Shown here one piece after another: positions 1 through 8,639 of a stretch of 64,000 nt of DNA; positions within the stretch are counted from its first letter, which is position 1, and the number at the start of each line of letters is the position of its first letter. Origin of the DNA: Proteiniclasticum sp043951855 (GTDB taxonomy: Bacteria; Bacillota; Clostridia; Clostridiales; Clostridiaceae); assembly GCF_043951855.1 (NCBI RefSeq), contig NZ_JBINJW010000008.1:57445-121444 (forward strand). Reading direction: 5' to 3'. The notes under the pieces were generated by a model, which searched no databases, was not told the DNA's origin, and saw only the letters and a program-made list of their open reading frames with translations. Made by a program: the position numbers and the translations under genes.

Positions 1-2
1 TT

Positions 3-275
3 TTCTATTCACTGACCATGAGAAGCGAAACAAAATCCATATTCCAGGTGGGATTCTTCAAGAACAAGTATCTTCTTCTGTCAATCATTGCAGGAACAGG
101 ACTACAGTTCGGATTGATCTCCATCCCATTCCTGGCAGAAGCGTTTAAAGTCATCGCACTGCCGCTGAATGACTGGCTCATCGTCTTTGGTTTATCCCTG
201 CTGCCTCTCCTAGCCAATGAGATCATCAAGATTTTCATGAGAGCGTACAGAAAAAAGAACAATCTTCCACTGTAG
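3..275 (+). CDS. P-type cation-transporting ATPase, C-terminal fragment (cut by window edge)
   Basis: The open frame enters from the left edge and ends at TAG. The visible 90 residues match the C-terminal membrane domain of Ca2+/cation P-type ATPases: a short polar stretch, a hydrophobic helix around KYLLLSIIAGTGLQF, the PLNDWLIVFGLSLLPLL helix typical of the Cation_ATPase_C domain, then a basic tail. The catalytic and nucleotide domains lie outside the window, so the transported ion cannot be judged. An internal ATG at 18 is not a credible start because the homology runs upstream of it. A strong hairpin terminator follows. Confidence 0.8.
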   Translation, partial: FYSLTMRSETKSIFQVGFFKNKYLLLSIIAGTGLQFGLISIPFLAEAFKVIALPLNDWLIVFGLSLLPLLANEIIKIFMRAYRKKNNLPL

Positions 276-285
276 CATAGGAAAG

Positions 286-327
286 ACCCCCCTGAAGCAT
301 ACATGACAGGCTTCAGGGGGGTGTTAT
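286..327 (+). terminator. Intrinsic terminator after the P-type ATPase
   Basis: A perfect 13-bp stem (286-298 with 310-322) is capped by an 11-nt loop and followed by a T-rich run. It sits 11 nt after the ATPase stop codon. Confidence 0.85.
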
Positions 328-421
328 CTTCCGCAGGAATAAATACATACACATCTTTTATCGTCTGTGATATTATTATGAGTACGGAAATTATATTTTT
401 TTATTCAGCAAAGGAGCAAGT

Positions 422-1462
422 ATGGAACAGATTAAAAGACTCATCGGACTAAGAAAAGAAGCGGTACTTCTCGACTCATGGCTCTATATCCTGAAGGCGA
501 TGCTCGCCATAGGAACAGGATATGTTTTCGGCATGATGTTCGATGTGACAAGACTTGATATGATTTCAGTCCTTCTGGGTGTCATGTATAATCTTGAGGC
601 AACAAACATTTCGGCTGTGAAAGGCGGCGTCAATCAGCTGCTTGCATCATTTCTTGGTGCCGTCACAACAGGAATTCTTGTCTATTTTCTGGGTGTGAAC
701 ATTCTCACCATCATGCTGGGAATGGGACTTACACTGTATATGGCACTGAAGATTGACTACAGGGCAGTATCCCCTGTTGCCATCTTCACCAGCATCTACA
801 TGACGCAGTTTATTCAGAGTGATGCCATGGGCAATCCAAGCATTCTTCTGACGATCAGACTCCGTATGCTGGCATTGGGACTGGGTGTTCTCATCGCAAT
901 CATCTTCAACCTGATTTTTTCTTTCTTCTATTATCGGAAGATCACAAGAAAAAGACTGGAGTTTGTAAGACTCAAGCTGGAAAACATCATGTCCCTGACC
1001 TATGATTATCTGATGGATCATGAAAATCCGGAGAAAATGAGCTACAATATGCCTTTTAGCCATGTCTTCGCAGATATCGAAATTGTCACGAATAATATCG
1101 AGGCGTTGAAGAAAGAACCCCTGATTCCACTGAATGTCATGCAGAAGAAGAACCTGAAGACGGCAGAAGAAGTGATCCGGAGACTGAAAGTCATGACGCA
1201 CCTGGCTTATGACAGCTGCTATACAAAAGACACCTATAAAGTGATTGTGCAGGAGCATGATTTAATGGAGTTCAGAAAATTCACGGAAGAACTGAAAAAT
1301 CTCGATTTCCTGAAAACGAGCGAGGAGGATGAGGTGAAGTATATGCCTCATCTGAAGATTTATCCTTCTGAGGATTCCGAAGGTGCTATGAGGATCTTTG
1401 AAACTCTGGACCTGCTGTATACCGAATTCAATACCATCGTGGAACTGCAGAAGAAAATGTGA
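422..1462 (+). CDS. FUSC-family membrane protein (putative aromatic-acid exporter type)
   Basis: 346 residues. The N-terminal half (about residues 20-170) is a run of hydrophobic helices with small-residue-rich segments, and the C-terminal half is soluble and helical, the layout of FUSC / aromatic acid exporter family proteins. The family is linked to efflux of aromatic carboxylates and similar small molecules; the substrate here is unknown. The start is well set: AAGGAG at 411-416 lies 5 nt before ATG. The gene stands alone between two terminators. A second, more distant member of the family lies at 37627-38535 on the other strand. Family assignment is good, function is inference. Confidence 0.7.
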   Translation: MEQIKRLIGLRKEAVLLDSWLYILKAMLAIGTGYVFGMMFDVTRLDMISVLLGVMYNLEATNISAVKGGVNQLLASFLGAVTTGILVYFLGVNILTIMLGMGLTLYMALKIDYRAVSPVAIFTSIYMTQFIQSDAMGNPSILLTIRLRMLALGLGVLIAIIFNLIFSFFYYRKITRKRLEFVRLKLENIMSLTYDYLMDHENPEKMSYNMPFSHVFADIEIVTNNIEALKKEPLIPLNVMQKKNLKTAEEVIRRLKVMTHLAYDSCYTKDTYKVIVQEHDLMEFRKFTEELKNLDFLKTSEEDEVKYMPHLKIYPSEDSEGAMRIFETLDLLYTEFNTIVELQKKM

Positions 1463-1463
1463 A

Positions 1464-1502
1464 AAAAAGATTGAGCCGAAGAAAAACGGCTCAATCTTTT
1501 TT
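1464..1502. terminator. Bidirectional terminator between convergent genes
   Basis: A 13-bp stem (1466-1478 with 1487-1499) has A-runs before and T-runs after it, so it can end both the FUSC gene on the + strand and the GAF-domain gene on the - strand. Confidence 0.85.
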
Positions 1503-1523
1503 CATGAAGATGTTGTGTCTGAT

Positions 1524-2006
1524 TTACAGAGATTTTTCCAGAATCGCTACGAGTTCTTCCATATAGGTCTTCTCAAGATCCGTGAACCTTGATAGAGAGG
1601 GGCTGTCGATGTCCAGTACGCCGAAGACTTCTCCCTCTTTACAGATTGGCACCACCAGTTCGGAACGGGATGCGGAATCACAAGCGATATGGTTGTCAAG
1701 GGCCAGTACGTCGTCCACCATCTGGGTTTTCCTTTCCTTCACACTGGTTCCGCATACTCCAGAGCCGATCTCAATGCGGTTGCAGGCGGGCTTCCCCTGG
1801 AAAGGTCCGAGGAGCAGTTCCCCTTCCTTCATGAGGTAGAATCCGACCCAGTTGATATCATCCATGTACATATTGATCACAGCGCTGATATTGGCCAGAT
1901 TCGCCAAGGTGTCTGTTTCGTTTTTCAGCTGTGCCTTGACGAAGAGAAGTGCGCTCTTCATTTTCTTTTCTCTGCTCATTCCTGTAGGATTTGCTGTTTC
2001 TATCAA
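1524..2006 (-). CDS. msrC: Free methionine-(R)-sulfoxide reductase (GAF domain)
   Basis: 160 residues, a single GAF domain. It reduces free Met-R-sulfoxide in the cytoplasm. The three cysteines of the fRMsr catalytic mechanism are present with the family spacing: Cys75 (KPAC), Cys85 (SGVC) and Cys109 (HIAC), intervals of 10 and 24 residues as in E. coli MsrC. Asp and Glu residues of the GAF pocket (DIDSPSLSRF) are also visible. The start is a TTG: GGAGGA sits about 6 nt upstream, while the first internal ATG (residue 10) has no comparable site. It is upstream of a bidirectional terminator and reads in the same direction as cvfB. Confidence 0.88.
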   Translation of the reverse strand: MIETANPTGMSREKKMKSALLFVKAQLKNETDTLANLANISAVINMYMDDINWVGFYLMKEGELLLGPFQGKPACNRIEIGSGVCGTSVKERKTQMVDDVLALDNHIACDSASRSELVVPICKEGEVFGVLDIDSPSLSRFTDLEKTYMEELVAILEKSL

Positions 2007-2032
2007 TTTATGTCCTCCTCCGTGTAGGGTCT

Positions 2033-2878
2033 CTATTTCAGATGGGTTCCCTTTTCATCCTGTCTGATCAGTCCTTTTTTCATCAGATTTCCCAGAGAAA
2101 TCTTGAAGTAGTTCTTGCTGCTGTTGAACTGCTTTCTGATTTCATCCGGTGTGGACTTATCATTGTAAGGCATGAATCCGTCATGTTCCTTCAGATAATC
2201 AAGGATTGTATCAGAGAGCTCCTCTTTCGCCTCGATCATTTTCTTTCTGGGGGTGAAGCTGATCCTTCCATCTTCAAGGACTCTCTTGATGGTTCCTGTG
2301 ACTCTGTCTCCAGGATTGATGTCCGTGAAGTATTCATTCTTCAGCACGATGCCCATATATTTCTCTTCAATGGCCACTTCCAGTGTGCCGTTGGTCTGTT
2401 TATCATACACGATGCCAGTGACGGTCTCCCCCACCTGATACTGTTCTTCTTCAGGGATATCCAGGTATCTGCCGACTTCTGTGGAAGCTGCCAGACGACC
2501 GGTCTTATCCTCATAGATGAATACAAGGTATTCGTTTCCGGGCACCATGGTGTATTTCATTTCTCTTTTCGGTACCAGAATATCTCTTTCCAGTCCGAAA
2601 TCCATGAACGCACCGAACTCGGTTACGGAAGTTACTTTAAGCACTGCAAAATTATCTACAGTAACCTTAGGCTTTTTCATGGTTGCAATGAGTCTGTCCT
2701 TGGAATCCCTGTAAATGAACACCTGGACTTCGTCCCCTATTTTCGGGGTGTCCCCGACGATGTTCCCATTGGGAAGTAGAATATCATCTGAAGTGTTCCC
2801 TGTCTCCTTGTCCAGATAAAGTCCGAAGGAAGCTTCTCGCTTCACCTTCAACATATTGTAATCGCCAAACTTAATCAT
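2033..2878 (-). CDS. cvfB: CvfB-type S1-like RNA-binding protein
   Basis: 281 residues. Three S1/OB-type repeats fill roughly residues 1-215 and a winged-helix domain closes the protein (about 215-281), the CvfB architecture. CvfB is an RNA-binding regulator of virulence and metabolism genes in Staphylococcus; its role in clostridia is not well known. The start is the ATG of MIKFGDY at 2878, with AAAGGAG about 5 nt upstream; an in-frame ATG at 2911 lies inside the upstream gene and has no such site. It overlaps the end of the carbonic-anhydrase-like gene by 8 nt, so the two are probably translated from one message. Confidence 0.85.
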   Translation of the reverse strand: MIKFGDYNMLKVKREASFGLYLDKETGNTSDDILLPNGNIVGDTPKIGDEVQVFIYRDSKDRLIATMKKPKVTVDNFAVLKVTSVTEFGAFMDFGLERDILVPKREMKYTMVPGNEYLVFIYEDKTGRLAASTEVGRYLDIPEEEQYQVGETVTGIVYDKQTNGTLEVAIEEKYMGIVLKNEYFTDINPGDRVTGTIKRVLEDGRISFTPRKKMIEAKEELSDTILDYLKEHDGFMPYNDKSTPDEIRKQFNSSKNYFKISLGNLMKKGLIRQDEKGTHLK

Positions 2879-3389
2879 TTCTGTCTCCTTTATGCTCCAT
2901 CGCATAGTCAAAATAGTGCTTTGCCGAGTTTTCTAATTTCACGATTTCTTCAATCGTCAATTTTCTTACGAATTTTGCAGGTCTTCCCATCCACAGTTCT
3001 CCCTCAGGAATCTTTTTTCCTTCCGTAACAAGGCTCCCTGCCCCGATCATGGTGTTTTTACCGATTTCAGAACCGTTCAGAAGGATACTGCCCATACCGA
3101 TGATGGAATTTCCCAAGATGGATGCGCCATGTATGATACATCCATGCCCAATAGTCACATGATCTCCGATGGTCAGCGTCAGTCCCTTGTCTGTGTGGAG
3201 GATGGAATTGTCCTGTATATTGGTTTGTCTGCCAATGCGTATGGGCGCTACATCCCCGCGGATCACCGTACCATACCAGACGGAAGATTGTTCGCCTATT
3301 CTGATATCTCCTATGAGTGTCGCATTTTCCGCAATAAAACAATTTTCCTGTATTTCGGGTCTGACCCCTTTAAATTCTTTAATCATCAT
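2871..3389 (-). CDS. Gamma-carbonic-anhydrase-like hexapeptide protein
   Basis: 172 residues forming a left-handed beta helix of hexapeptide repeats (IGEQSSVWYGTVIRGD, IGRQTNIQDNSILHTD, IGDHVTIGHGCIIHG) followed by a C-terminal helix. Three zinc-ligand histidines are in place: His65 (ILHTD), His82 and His87 (GHGCIIHG). Family members (YrdA, PaaY) range from true carbonic anhydrases to thioesterase-like proteins, so the reaction is not certain. Two adjacent ATGs (3389 and 3386) could start it; a GAGG just upstream suits the second one better. It is followed with overlap by cvfB. Confidence 0.82.
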   Translation of the reverse strand: MMIKEFKGVRPEIQENCFIAENATLIGDIRIGEQSSVWYGTVIRGDVAPIRIGRQTNIQDNSILHTDKGLTLTIGDHVTIGHGCIIHGASILGNSIIGMGSILLNGSEIGKNTMIGAGSLVTEGKKIPEGELWMGRPAKFVRKLTIEEIVKLENSAKHYFDYAMEHKGDRND

Positions 3390-3522
3390 ACCTCATTTTC
3401 CTCAAATTTTGTAAGTTCAGTGCAAATTTATCCGATGAAACACGCTTTCCCTTGGTCTTTTTGAGTTCTTTTAAATCCTGTAATTTCTTTTCCCCTTTTT
3501 TTCGCGTTGTCAAGTTGTTAAA

Positions 3523-3570
3523 TATCTACATATTGTGTTTTTGAGTATTGCTTTGCACAACATATAGTAT
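3523..3570 (+). promoter_or_regulatory. Tandem NrdR boxes ahead of nrdJ
   Basis: Two 16-nt sites resemble the NrdR consensus acaCwAtATaTwGtgt: 3523-3538 (core CTACATATTGTGT, 12 of 16) and 3555-3570 (GCACAACATATAGTAT, 13 of 16). They are separated by 16 nt, the three-turn phasing known for NrdR operators. Box 2 lies between the -35 and -10 of the nrdJ promoter, a position suited to repression. No nrdR gene is in the window. Confidence 0.75.
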
Positions 3571-3576
3571 TATACT
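3548..3576 (+). promoter_or_regulatory. Sigma-A-type promoter of nrdJ
   Basis: TTGCTT at 3548-3553 and TATACT at 3571-3576 with a 17-nt spacer. Transcription would start near 3583, leaving a leader of about 25 nt. That is too short for a cobalamin riboswitch. Confidence 0.65.
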
Positions 3577-3608
3577 TAATTCATCGTCAATTATTTGGGA
3601 GGTTAGCA

Positions 3609-6600
3609 ATGAAGGATATTAAAGACTTGTTCAAACGTTATTATACTAAAGAGCTGGATAATAATAAAGACAAAACTGTTTATGACTTATTTGACTGGAG
3701 CAAGAGAGATGTTCTCTTGAAAAACCATAAGACCGGCAAAGTCATTGTGGAAATGAAAGGACTGGAATTTCCTGCTCATTATTCGCAGAATGCCGTGGAC
3801 ATCATCGCTTCGAAGTATTTCAGAAGAGCTGGTGTAAACAATGAATCCGGTTATGAGGATTCCATGAAGATGGTCGCGCATAGAATGGTTTCTTTCTGGA
3901 TGGAATCTCTGGCAGATGAAGGCATCATCAAGACACAGGATGAAAAGGACATATTCTATGATGAAATGGTATACGGTCTTCTGAATCAGATGTACGCCCC
4001 GAACTCTCCTCAGTGGTTCAACACAGGACTGAAGCAGAGCTACGGCATCACAGGTGGTCAGAATGACCTGTACTACTATGATCCGAAGCAGAAGAAAGTC
4101 GTGAAATCACAGGACACCTATACAAGAACACAGGCATCTGCCTGTTTCATCCTATCCATTGAAGACAAGCTTCTGGGAGAACATTCCATTTCTGAACAGT
4201 ATGTTGCAGAAACAAAGCTTTTCAAAGGCGGATCCGGTACTGGAACAAACTTCTCCAATATCAGAGCCGTTGGTGAGAAACTCACAGGCGGAGGCGTTTC
4301 ATCAGGACTTATGAGCTTCCTGAAAGGCCTTGACAGAAATGCCGGAGCAATCAAGTCAGGCGGAACCACAAGAAGAGCAGCCAAGATGGTCTGTCTTGAT
4401 GTGGACCACCCTGAAATCGAACAGTTCATCCTCTGGAAAGCGAAGGAAGAAGATAAGGTCCGCGCTCTGGCGAAGATGGGATATGATGCTGACATAGACG
4501 GAGAAGCATACGAAACCGTATCCGGTCAGAATTCAAACAACTCTTTACGTATCTCTGATGAATTCATGAGAAAAGTGAAGAATCTGGAGAATGATCCTGA
4601 TGCAACAATCACCCTCAGAGGTAGAGTGGATGATTCCGTAAACAGAGAGATCAAAGTCTCCAAGCTATGGGAAGAGTTCAACGATGCCGCCTGCAGATCC
4701 GCAGATCCGGCACCTCAGTTCACTGACACATTCAATGCCTGGCATACATGCCCTGCAGGGGAAGATGGTGATCTATGGGCAAAGCACAACAGTCTGAATT
4801 CCACAAATCCATGCGGAGAATACGCATTCCTGGATGATACAAGCTGTAACCTTGCCTCACTGAACGTCTACAGATTCTATGATGTGGAGAAGAACCTGCT
4901 TGATGTCAAGGGTCTGAAGCATATGATCGGACTGAATCAGCTGCTTCTGGAATCCTCCATCAACTGGGGACAGTTCCCTACTGTGGATATTGCAAGAAAG
5001 ACCTATATGTTCAGAACAACAGGTCTTGGTATTGCGAACATCGCCTCACTGCTTATGGCTTTAGGCCTTCCTTATGACTCGGATGAAGCAAGAGCGCTGT
5101 CAGCGGGTATCATGGGACTGATTACAGGGGAAAGCTACAAGGTTTCCGCTCTGATGGCAAAAGCGGTTGGACCCTTTGAAAAGTATGATCTGAACAGCAA
5201 GTACATGAACAGAGTCATCAGAAACCATGCAAGAGTGGCTGGCGCTCTGGATAGTGACCTGGAAGAGCTTCACTATGAGCCCATCAGAATCAACCATGGT
5301 CTTCTTATGGAACTCGGCCAGACAGAACTTTCAGATGTTCTGAAAGAGTCCTGGGCGGATGCGGTGAATCACGGTGAACAGTTCGGATACAGAAATGCTC
5401 AGGTAAGTGTCATTGCGCCAACAGGTACGATTTCCTTCGCCATGGACTGTGCAGCCACATCCATTGAACCTTTCTTCTCCCACGTAGTCTACAAGAAGCT
5501 TGTAGGCGGCGGATTCATGACCATCGCCAACCCTATTGTGGAAGTGGCGCTTAAGAACCTTGGCTACACCAAGGAAGAAATCAAGGACATCATGGCCTAC
5601 ATCGGAAGAGAAGAAGATGGTATGGTTGCTGACGGAAAGATCGAGGGTGCACCTCATCTGAAGGAAGAACATTATCCGATCTTTGATACAGCTAATGTAT
5701 GCGGAACAGGAAAGAGATTCATCCAGCACTATGGGCATGTGCTCATGGTTGCAGCCTTGACTCCTCTTGTATCAGGTGCAATCTCAAAAACTGTTAACCT
5801 GCCAAACAGTGCCACTGTGGAAGATTTCAAGGAAGTCCATATCCGTTCATGGGAAACTGGTGTGAAGGGAATTTCACTCTACAGAGACGGTTCCAAGTTC
5901 GCACAACCGCTGAATACCAAGATCGATCATCATGATGAGAATCTGGAACTGGAAAATCTCACTTATGATGCGCTTCTGGAGTACGCCAGAGAAGCGAAGA
6001 AAAATCTTCCGAAGCTGAATGCCGGTGGAAACAGAAGAGAGAAGATGAACGGTATTCGTGCCGGACATACCCACCCAGCTCAGATTGATGATGTAAAAGT
6101 CTATGTCACAGTCAACAGAAATGCCAGAGGCGAAATTTCTGAAATCTACATGACAACAGACAGAGAAGGAACCCTGATTACAGGACTGCTTAATTCCTTG
6201 TCAAAAACTGTTTCAGTTATGCTTCAGTATCATATCCCGCCAAAGGATATTTCCAAAATGCTGAGGGGTCAGAAATACGAGCCGTACGGTTTCGTATCCA
6301 AGCATCCTTACATCAAGAACGTCAGCTCCATCTCAGATCTGATTTCCAAGGTCATTGACATCGAACTGGGAGACTACTCCAGAGTTCAGATCAAGCCGGA
6401 AGAAAATGATGTGCTGACCAGATCAAGATCCAGATTCGTGAACAACTATTATGAAACTGAGAACATCAAACAATTGTCCATGGTTGTGGATGAGAGTGAT
6501 GTGAAAGACATCATAAAGGACGCAGAGAAGAACGGCGAGAAGCTCTATGACTCTGTGTGCCCTACCTGTCAGAGTACCAGAATGGTCAAGAATGGAACCT

Positions 6601-6644
6601 GCAAGGTCTGTCTCGACTGCGGAACAACCACAGGCTGTTCATAA
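3609..6644 (+). CDS. nrdJ: Adenosylcobalamin-dependent (class II) ribonucleotide reductase
   Basis: 1011 residues. It converts ribonucleotides to deoxyribonucleotides in the cytoplasm using coenzyme B12, without oxygen. The active-site finger loop reads NPCGE with Cys402 and Glu404. Cys179 (QASAC) and Cys413 (DTSCN) are the likely redox pair. The PTGTIS phosphate-binding loop and a C-terminal cysteine-rich tail (CPTC, CKVC, DCG over the last 30 residues) that re-reduces the site are present. GGGAGG at 3597-3602 sets the ATG. It is a single-gene unit with its own promoter, two NrdR boxes and a terminator. Length is within the family range. Confidence 0.95.
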   Translation: MKDIKDLFKRYYTKELDNNKDKTVYDLFDWSKRDVLLKNHKTGKVIVEMKGLEFPAHYSQNAVDIIASKYFRRAGVNNESGYEDSMKMVAHRMVSFWMESLADEGIIKTQDEKDIFYDEMVYGLLNQMYAPNSPQWFNTGLKQSYGITGGQNDLYYYDPKQKKVVKSQDTYTRTQASACFILSIEDKLLGEHSISEQYVAETKLFKGGSGTGTNFSNIRAVGEKLTGGGVSSGLMSFLKGLDRNAGAIKSGGTTRRAAKMVCLDVDHPEIEQFILWKAKEEDKVRALAKMGYDADIDGEAYETVSGQNSNNSLRISDEFMRKVKNLENDPDATITLRGRVDDSVNREIKVSKLWEEFNDAACRSADPAPQFTDTFNAWHTCPAGEDGDLWAKHNSLNSTNPCGEYAFLDDTSCNLASLNVYRFYDVEKNLLDVKGLKHMIGLNQLLLESSINWGQFPTVDIARKTYMFRTTGLGIANIASLLMALGLPYDSDEARALSAGIMGLITGESYKVSALMAKAVGPFEKYDLNSKYMNRVIRNHARVAGALDSDLEELHYEPIRINHGLLMELGQTELSDVLKESWADAVNHGEQFGYRNAQVSVIAPTGTISFAMDCAATSIEPFFSHVVYKKLVGGGFMTIANPIVEVALKNLGYTKEEIKDIMAYIGREEDGMVADGKIEGAPHLKEEHYPIFDTANVCGTGKRFIQHYGHVLMVAALTPLVSGAISKTVNLPNSATVEDFKEVHIRSWETGVKGISLYRDGSKFAQPLNTKIDHHDENLELENLTYDALLEYAREAKKNLPKLNAGGNRREKMNGIRAGHTHPAQIDDVKVYVTVNRNARGEISEIYMTTDREGTLITGLLNSLSKTVSVMLQYHIPPKDISKMLRGQKYEPYGFVSKHPYIKNVSSISDLISKVIDIELGDYSRVQIKPEENDVLTRSRSRFVNNYYETENIKQLSMVVDESDVKDIIKDAEKNGEKLYDSVCPTCQSTRMVKNGTCKVCLDCGTTTGCS

Positions 6645-6664
6645 AATAGAATTTCTATAAAAGC

Positions 6665-6698
6665 AAGTCGCCGCATCTTTCCGATGCGGCGACTTTTT
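6665..6698 (+). terminator. Intrinsic terminator of nrdJ
   Basis: A GC-rich 13-bp perfect stem (6665-6677 with 6683-6695), 5-nt loop and T-run. Confidence 0.9.
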
Positions 6699-6763
6699 CA
6701 TATAAAAAAAGCAGACATGTTTCCATATCTGCTCAAAAAATCTCTTGTAGAATTATAAAGAAA

Positions 6764-7171
6764 TTATTTCTGTTTTTTCTTGAAAAGCTTGTTCTTCCCT
6801 TTTATTTCTTCCGATTTCACGATGTCTTTTTCATCGACATACTTCAGTTTGTTTGGCTTTGCCTTCGGTCTGATTGTAGTTGTGTTTGTAGCAGCTGTTC
6901 TGTTCTTCGGTGCACCGATCTTCGATAGTCCGGACAGATCAGAGTACCATAGGAAAAAGAACACAAAGATCGCAGTCGGAATATAGTGTATGATCAGGTT
7001 GTCGGTATATGCCGGAATGATCAGACCTATAAACAGGAACACCAGCGATACTACAAGGACTGTCCATTTGCTTACTTTAAGCTTGCTTAAATAGTTGATG
7101 TTCACTATGGAGTAAACAAAGAATATAGCAATAGACATAGCAAAGATGATTAACAGATTCGTCCAATTCAA
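6764..7171 (-). CDS. Small membrane protein with basic tail, unknown function
   Basis: 135 residues, not recognised. Three hydrophobic helices (about residues 5-27, 38-58 and 64-82) are followed by a soluble, Thr/Asn-containing and then strongly Lys-rich C-terminal tail that would lie in the cytoplasm by the positive-inside rule. The likely start is a TTG with GGAGG 7 nt upstream; there is no better ATG at the N-terminus. It is convergent with nrdJ and divergent from the lrp-type gene. The good ribosome binding site and the clean three-helix topology argue it is real. Confidence 0.6.
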   Translation of the reverse strand: MNWTNLLIIFAMSIAIFFVYSIVNINYLSKLKVSKWTVLVVSLVFLFIGLIIPAYTDNLIIHYIPTAIFVFFFLWYSDLSGLSKIGAPKNRTAATNTTTIRPKAKPNKLKYVDEKDIVKSEEIKGKNKLFKKKQK

Positions 7172-7344
7172 GTTAAAACCTCCCTCAATTCCTTTTTATT
7201 TTATGCCATTCCAGCTTAATAATCAAGACAGTAATATTTGTAACCCGAAAAACACTTCTTTACAAATTGTTAAAAATTGTGTATTATAAATTCCATGGAA
7301 AAAGAATATTTTTTTTACGATATTACTATTTTATGTCATTTTAT

Positions 7345-7366
7345 TTGATATAATAAGTTATATCGA
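7345..7366 (+). promoter_or_regulatory. Inverted repeat over the -10 of the Lrp-type gene
   Basis: TTGATATAA (7345-7353), spacer TAAG, TTATATCGA (7358-7366): an 8-of-9 inverted repeat. It contains an extended -10 element (TG-A-TATAAT, TATAAT at 7349-7354). Its place suggests an autoregulatory operator. Confidence 0.5.
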
Positions 7367-7382
7367 ATTATGGGGGTGCATT

Positions 7383-7850
7383 ATGACAAGTAATACTGGA
7401 ATCAATTTGGATGATTTAGATCTTCAGATTTTGGAAATTCTGATCAAGGACGCTAGAACACCATATCTTGAAATTGCAAGAGTGTGTCATGTTTCCGGCG
7501 GTACGATTCACGTGAGAATGAAGAAAATGGAAGACCTTGGCATTATCAAGGGAACGAAGATTCTGCTGGATATGCCTAAACTGGGCTATGACGTCTGCTG
7601 TTTCGTGGGCATCTACCTGGACAAGAGTTCCTCTTTCCAGGCAGCCATTGACGAACTGGCCAATATCAATGAAATTGTAGAACTGCATTATACAACAGGA
7701 GATTATTCTATATTTACGAAACTTGTATGTAAGAATATCGCTCATCTGCAGGATCTGCTGCTCAATAGTATCAATATCATCAGTGGTGTGCAGAGAACAG
7801 ATACCTTTATCTCCTTATCACAGCCACTGGATAGAAACATCAAATTATAG
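7383..7850 (+). CDS. Lrp/AsnC-family transcriptional regulator
   Basis: 155 residues. An N-terminal helix-turn-helix (about residues 9-60, with the family pattern LDLQILEILIKDARTPYLEIAR and a basic second helix) is joined to a C-terminal RAM/AsnC ligand domain (about 70-150). Such proteins sense amino acids or related metabolites and bind DNA as dimers to octamers. GGGGGTG at about 7371-7377 precedes the ATG. It has no operon partner, so targets cannot be read from context; the inverted repeat over its promoter suggests it controls itself. Confidence 0.88.
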   Translation: MTSNTGINLDDLDLQILEILIKDARTPYLEIARVCHVSGGTIHVRMKKMEDLGIIKGTKILLDMPKLGYDVCCFVGIYLDKSSSFQAAIDELANINEIVELHYTTGDYSIFTKLVCKNIAHLQDLLLNSINIISGVQRTDTFISLSQPLDRNIKL

Positions 7851-7868
7851 AAATCTGATGAAGACATA

Positions 7869-7898
7869 GAAAACAGCTGCAGTGATGCAGCTGTTTTC
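7869..7898. terminator. Hairpin terminator between convergent genes
   Basis: A 13-bp perfect stem (7869-7881 with 7886-7898) with a GTGA tetraloop lies between the lrp-type gene and plsC, which converge. The T-run is weak on the + strand and the A/T flank is weak on the - strand, so it may be only partly efficient. Confidence 0.6.
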
Positions 7899-7910
7899 AC
7901 GTTTCCCTGA

Positions 7911-8639
7911 TTAAGCGTTGAAAGAGTCCAGTTCCTTCTGAATCATGTCCTTCAGGACCTGATCGATATTCTTCACATCCTCCTCACTGAGCTGATCCAT
8001 ATAGATCGGTGGAAGAAACTTCAGATGGACATCCACACCGGGAGTGACCCTGTAGGTGTCTTCAAATACCTTGTATGCATCGTTGACCACCATGGGCACG
8101 ATGGGTGCTCTGGATTTCTGTGGAATCTTGAAGCTGCCTTTATGAAACTCCCCCATTTCTCGTGATTTGCTTCTGGTACCTTCAGGATAGATCAGCACAT
8201 CGAAGCGTTCCTCTTTAATGAGCCTGATGGCCTCCAGAATCGTTTTTAATCCTTCGCGGGGGTTTTCACGATCCAGGAAGAGAACGTTCATCTCACGGCC
8301 TAATTTGCCTATTATAGGTATTTTCAGGATTTCCTTCTTCCCTATGAGGATGAGTCTTCTGCTTAAGGTTGTGACAGCCACGTAGATGTCTATATAGGAC
8401 TGATGGTTTCCCATGAAGACCACAGGTTCATCTGGAATGTTTTCCAGCCCTTCCACAATCAGATTCATCTTCGAAATTCTGACCAGATCCGATGTGTGTA
8501 CCTTGGCTTTTCTCAGGATTTCCTGATAATAAGTATCCCTGTCCATTTTCTTTTTCATGAATCTGGTTCCCAGCATGCTGAACCAGAGACGAATCAGTGA
8601 TAATCCAAATCGTATTTTACTTATAATATCAAATAACAT
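7911..8639 (-). CDS. plsC: 1-acyl-sn-glycerol-3-phosphate acyltransferase (PlsC-like)
   Basis: 242 residues. It transfers an acyl chain to lysophosphatidic acid at the inner face of the membrane, giving phosphatidic acid. The HX4D motif is NHQSYID (His79, Asp84) and the glycerol-phosphate motif is EGTRS (153-157). A hydrophobic N-terminal helix probably anchors it. The chosen start (ATG at 8639) has AAGGAG about 7 nt upstream; the longer frame up to 8717 adds 26 residues with no ribosome site and no family similarity. It is a single gene. Confidence 0.85.
   Translation of the reverse strand: MLFDIISKIRFGLSLIRLWFSMLGTRFMKKKMDRDTYYQEILRKAKVHTSDLVRISKMNLIVEGLENIPDEPVVFMGNHQSYIDIYVAVTTLSRRLILIGKKEILKIPIIGKLGREMNVLFLDRENPREGLKTILEAIRLIKEERFDVLIYPEGTRSKSREMGEFHKGSFKIPQKSRAPIVPMVVNDAYKVFEDTYRVTPGVDVHLKFLPPIYMDQLSEEDVKNIDQVLKDMIQKELDSFNA

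Noticed and set aside
1991..2779. Open frame of 262 codons on + opposite cvfB
   Set aside because: Composition follows the reverse complement of cvfB; no start signal and no recognisable domain.
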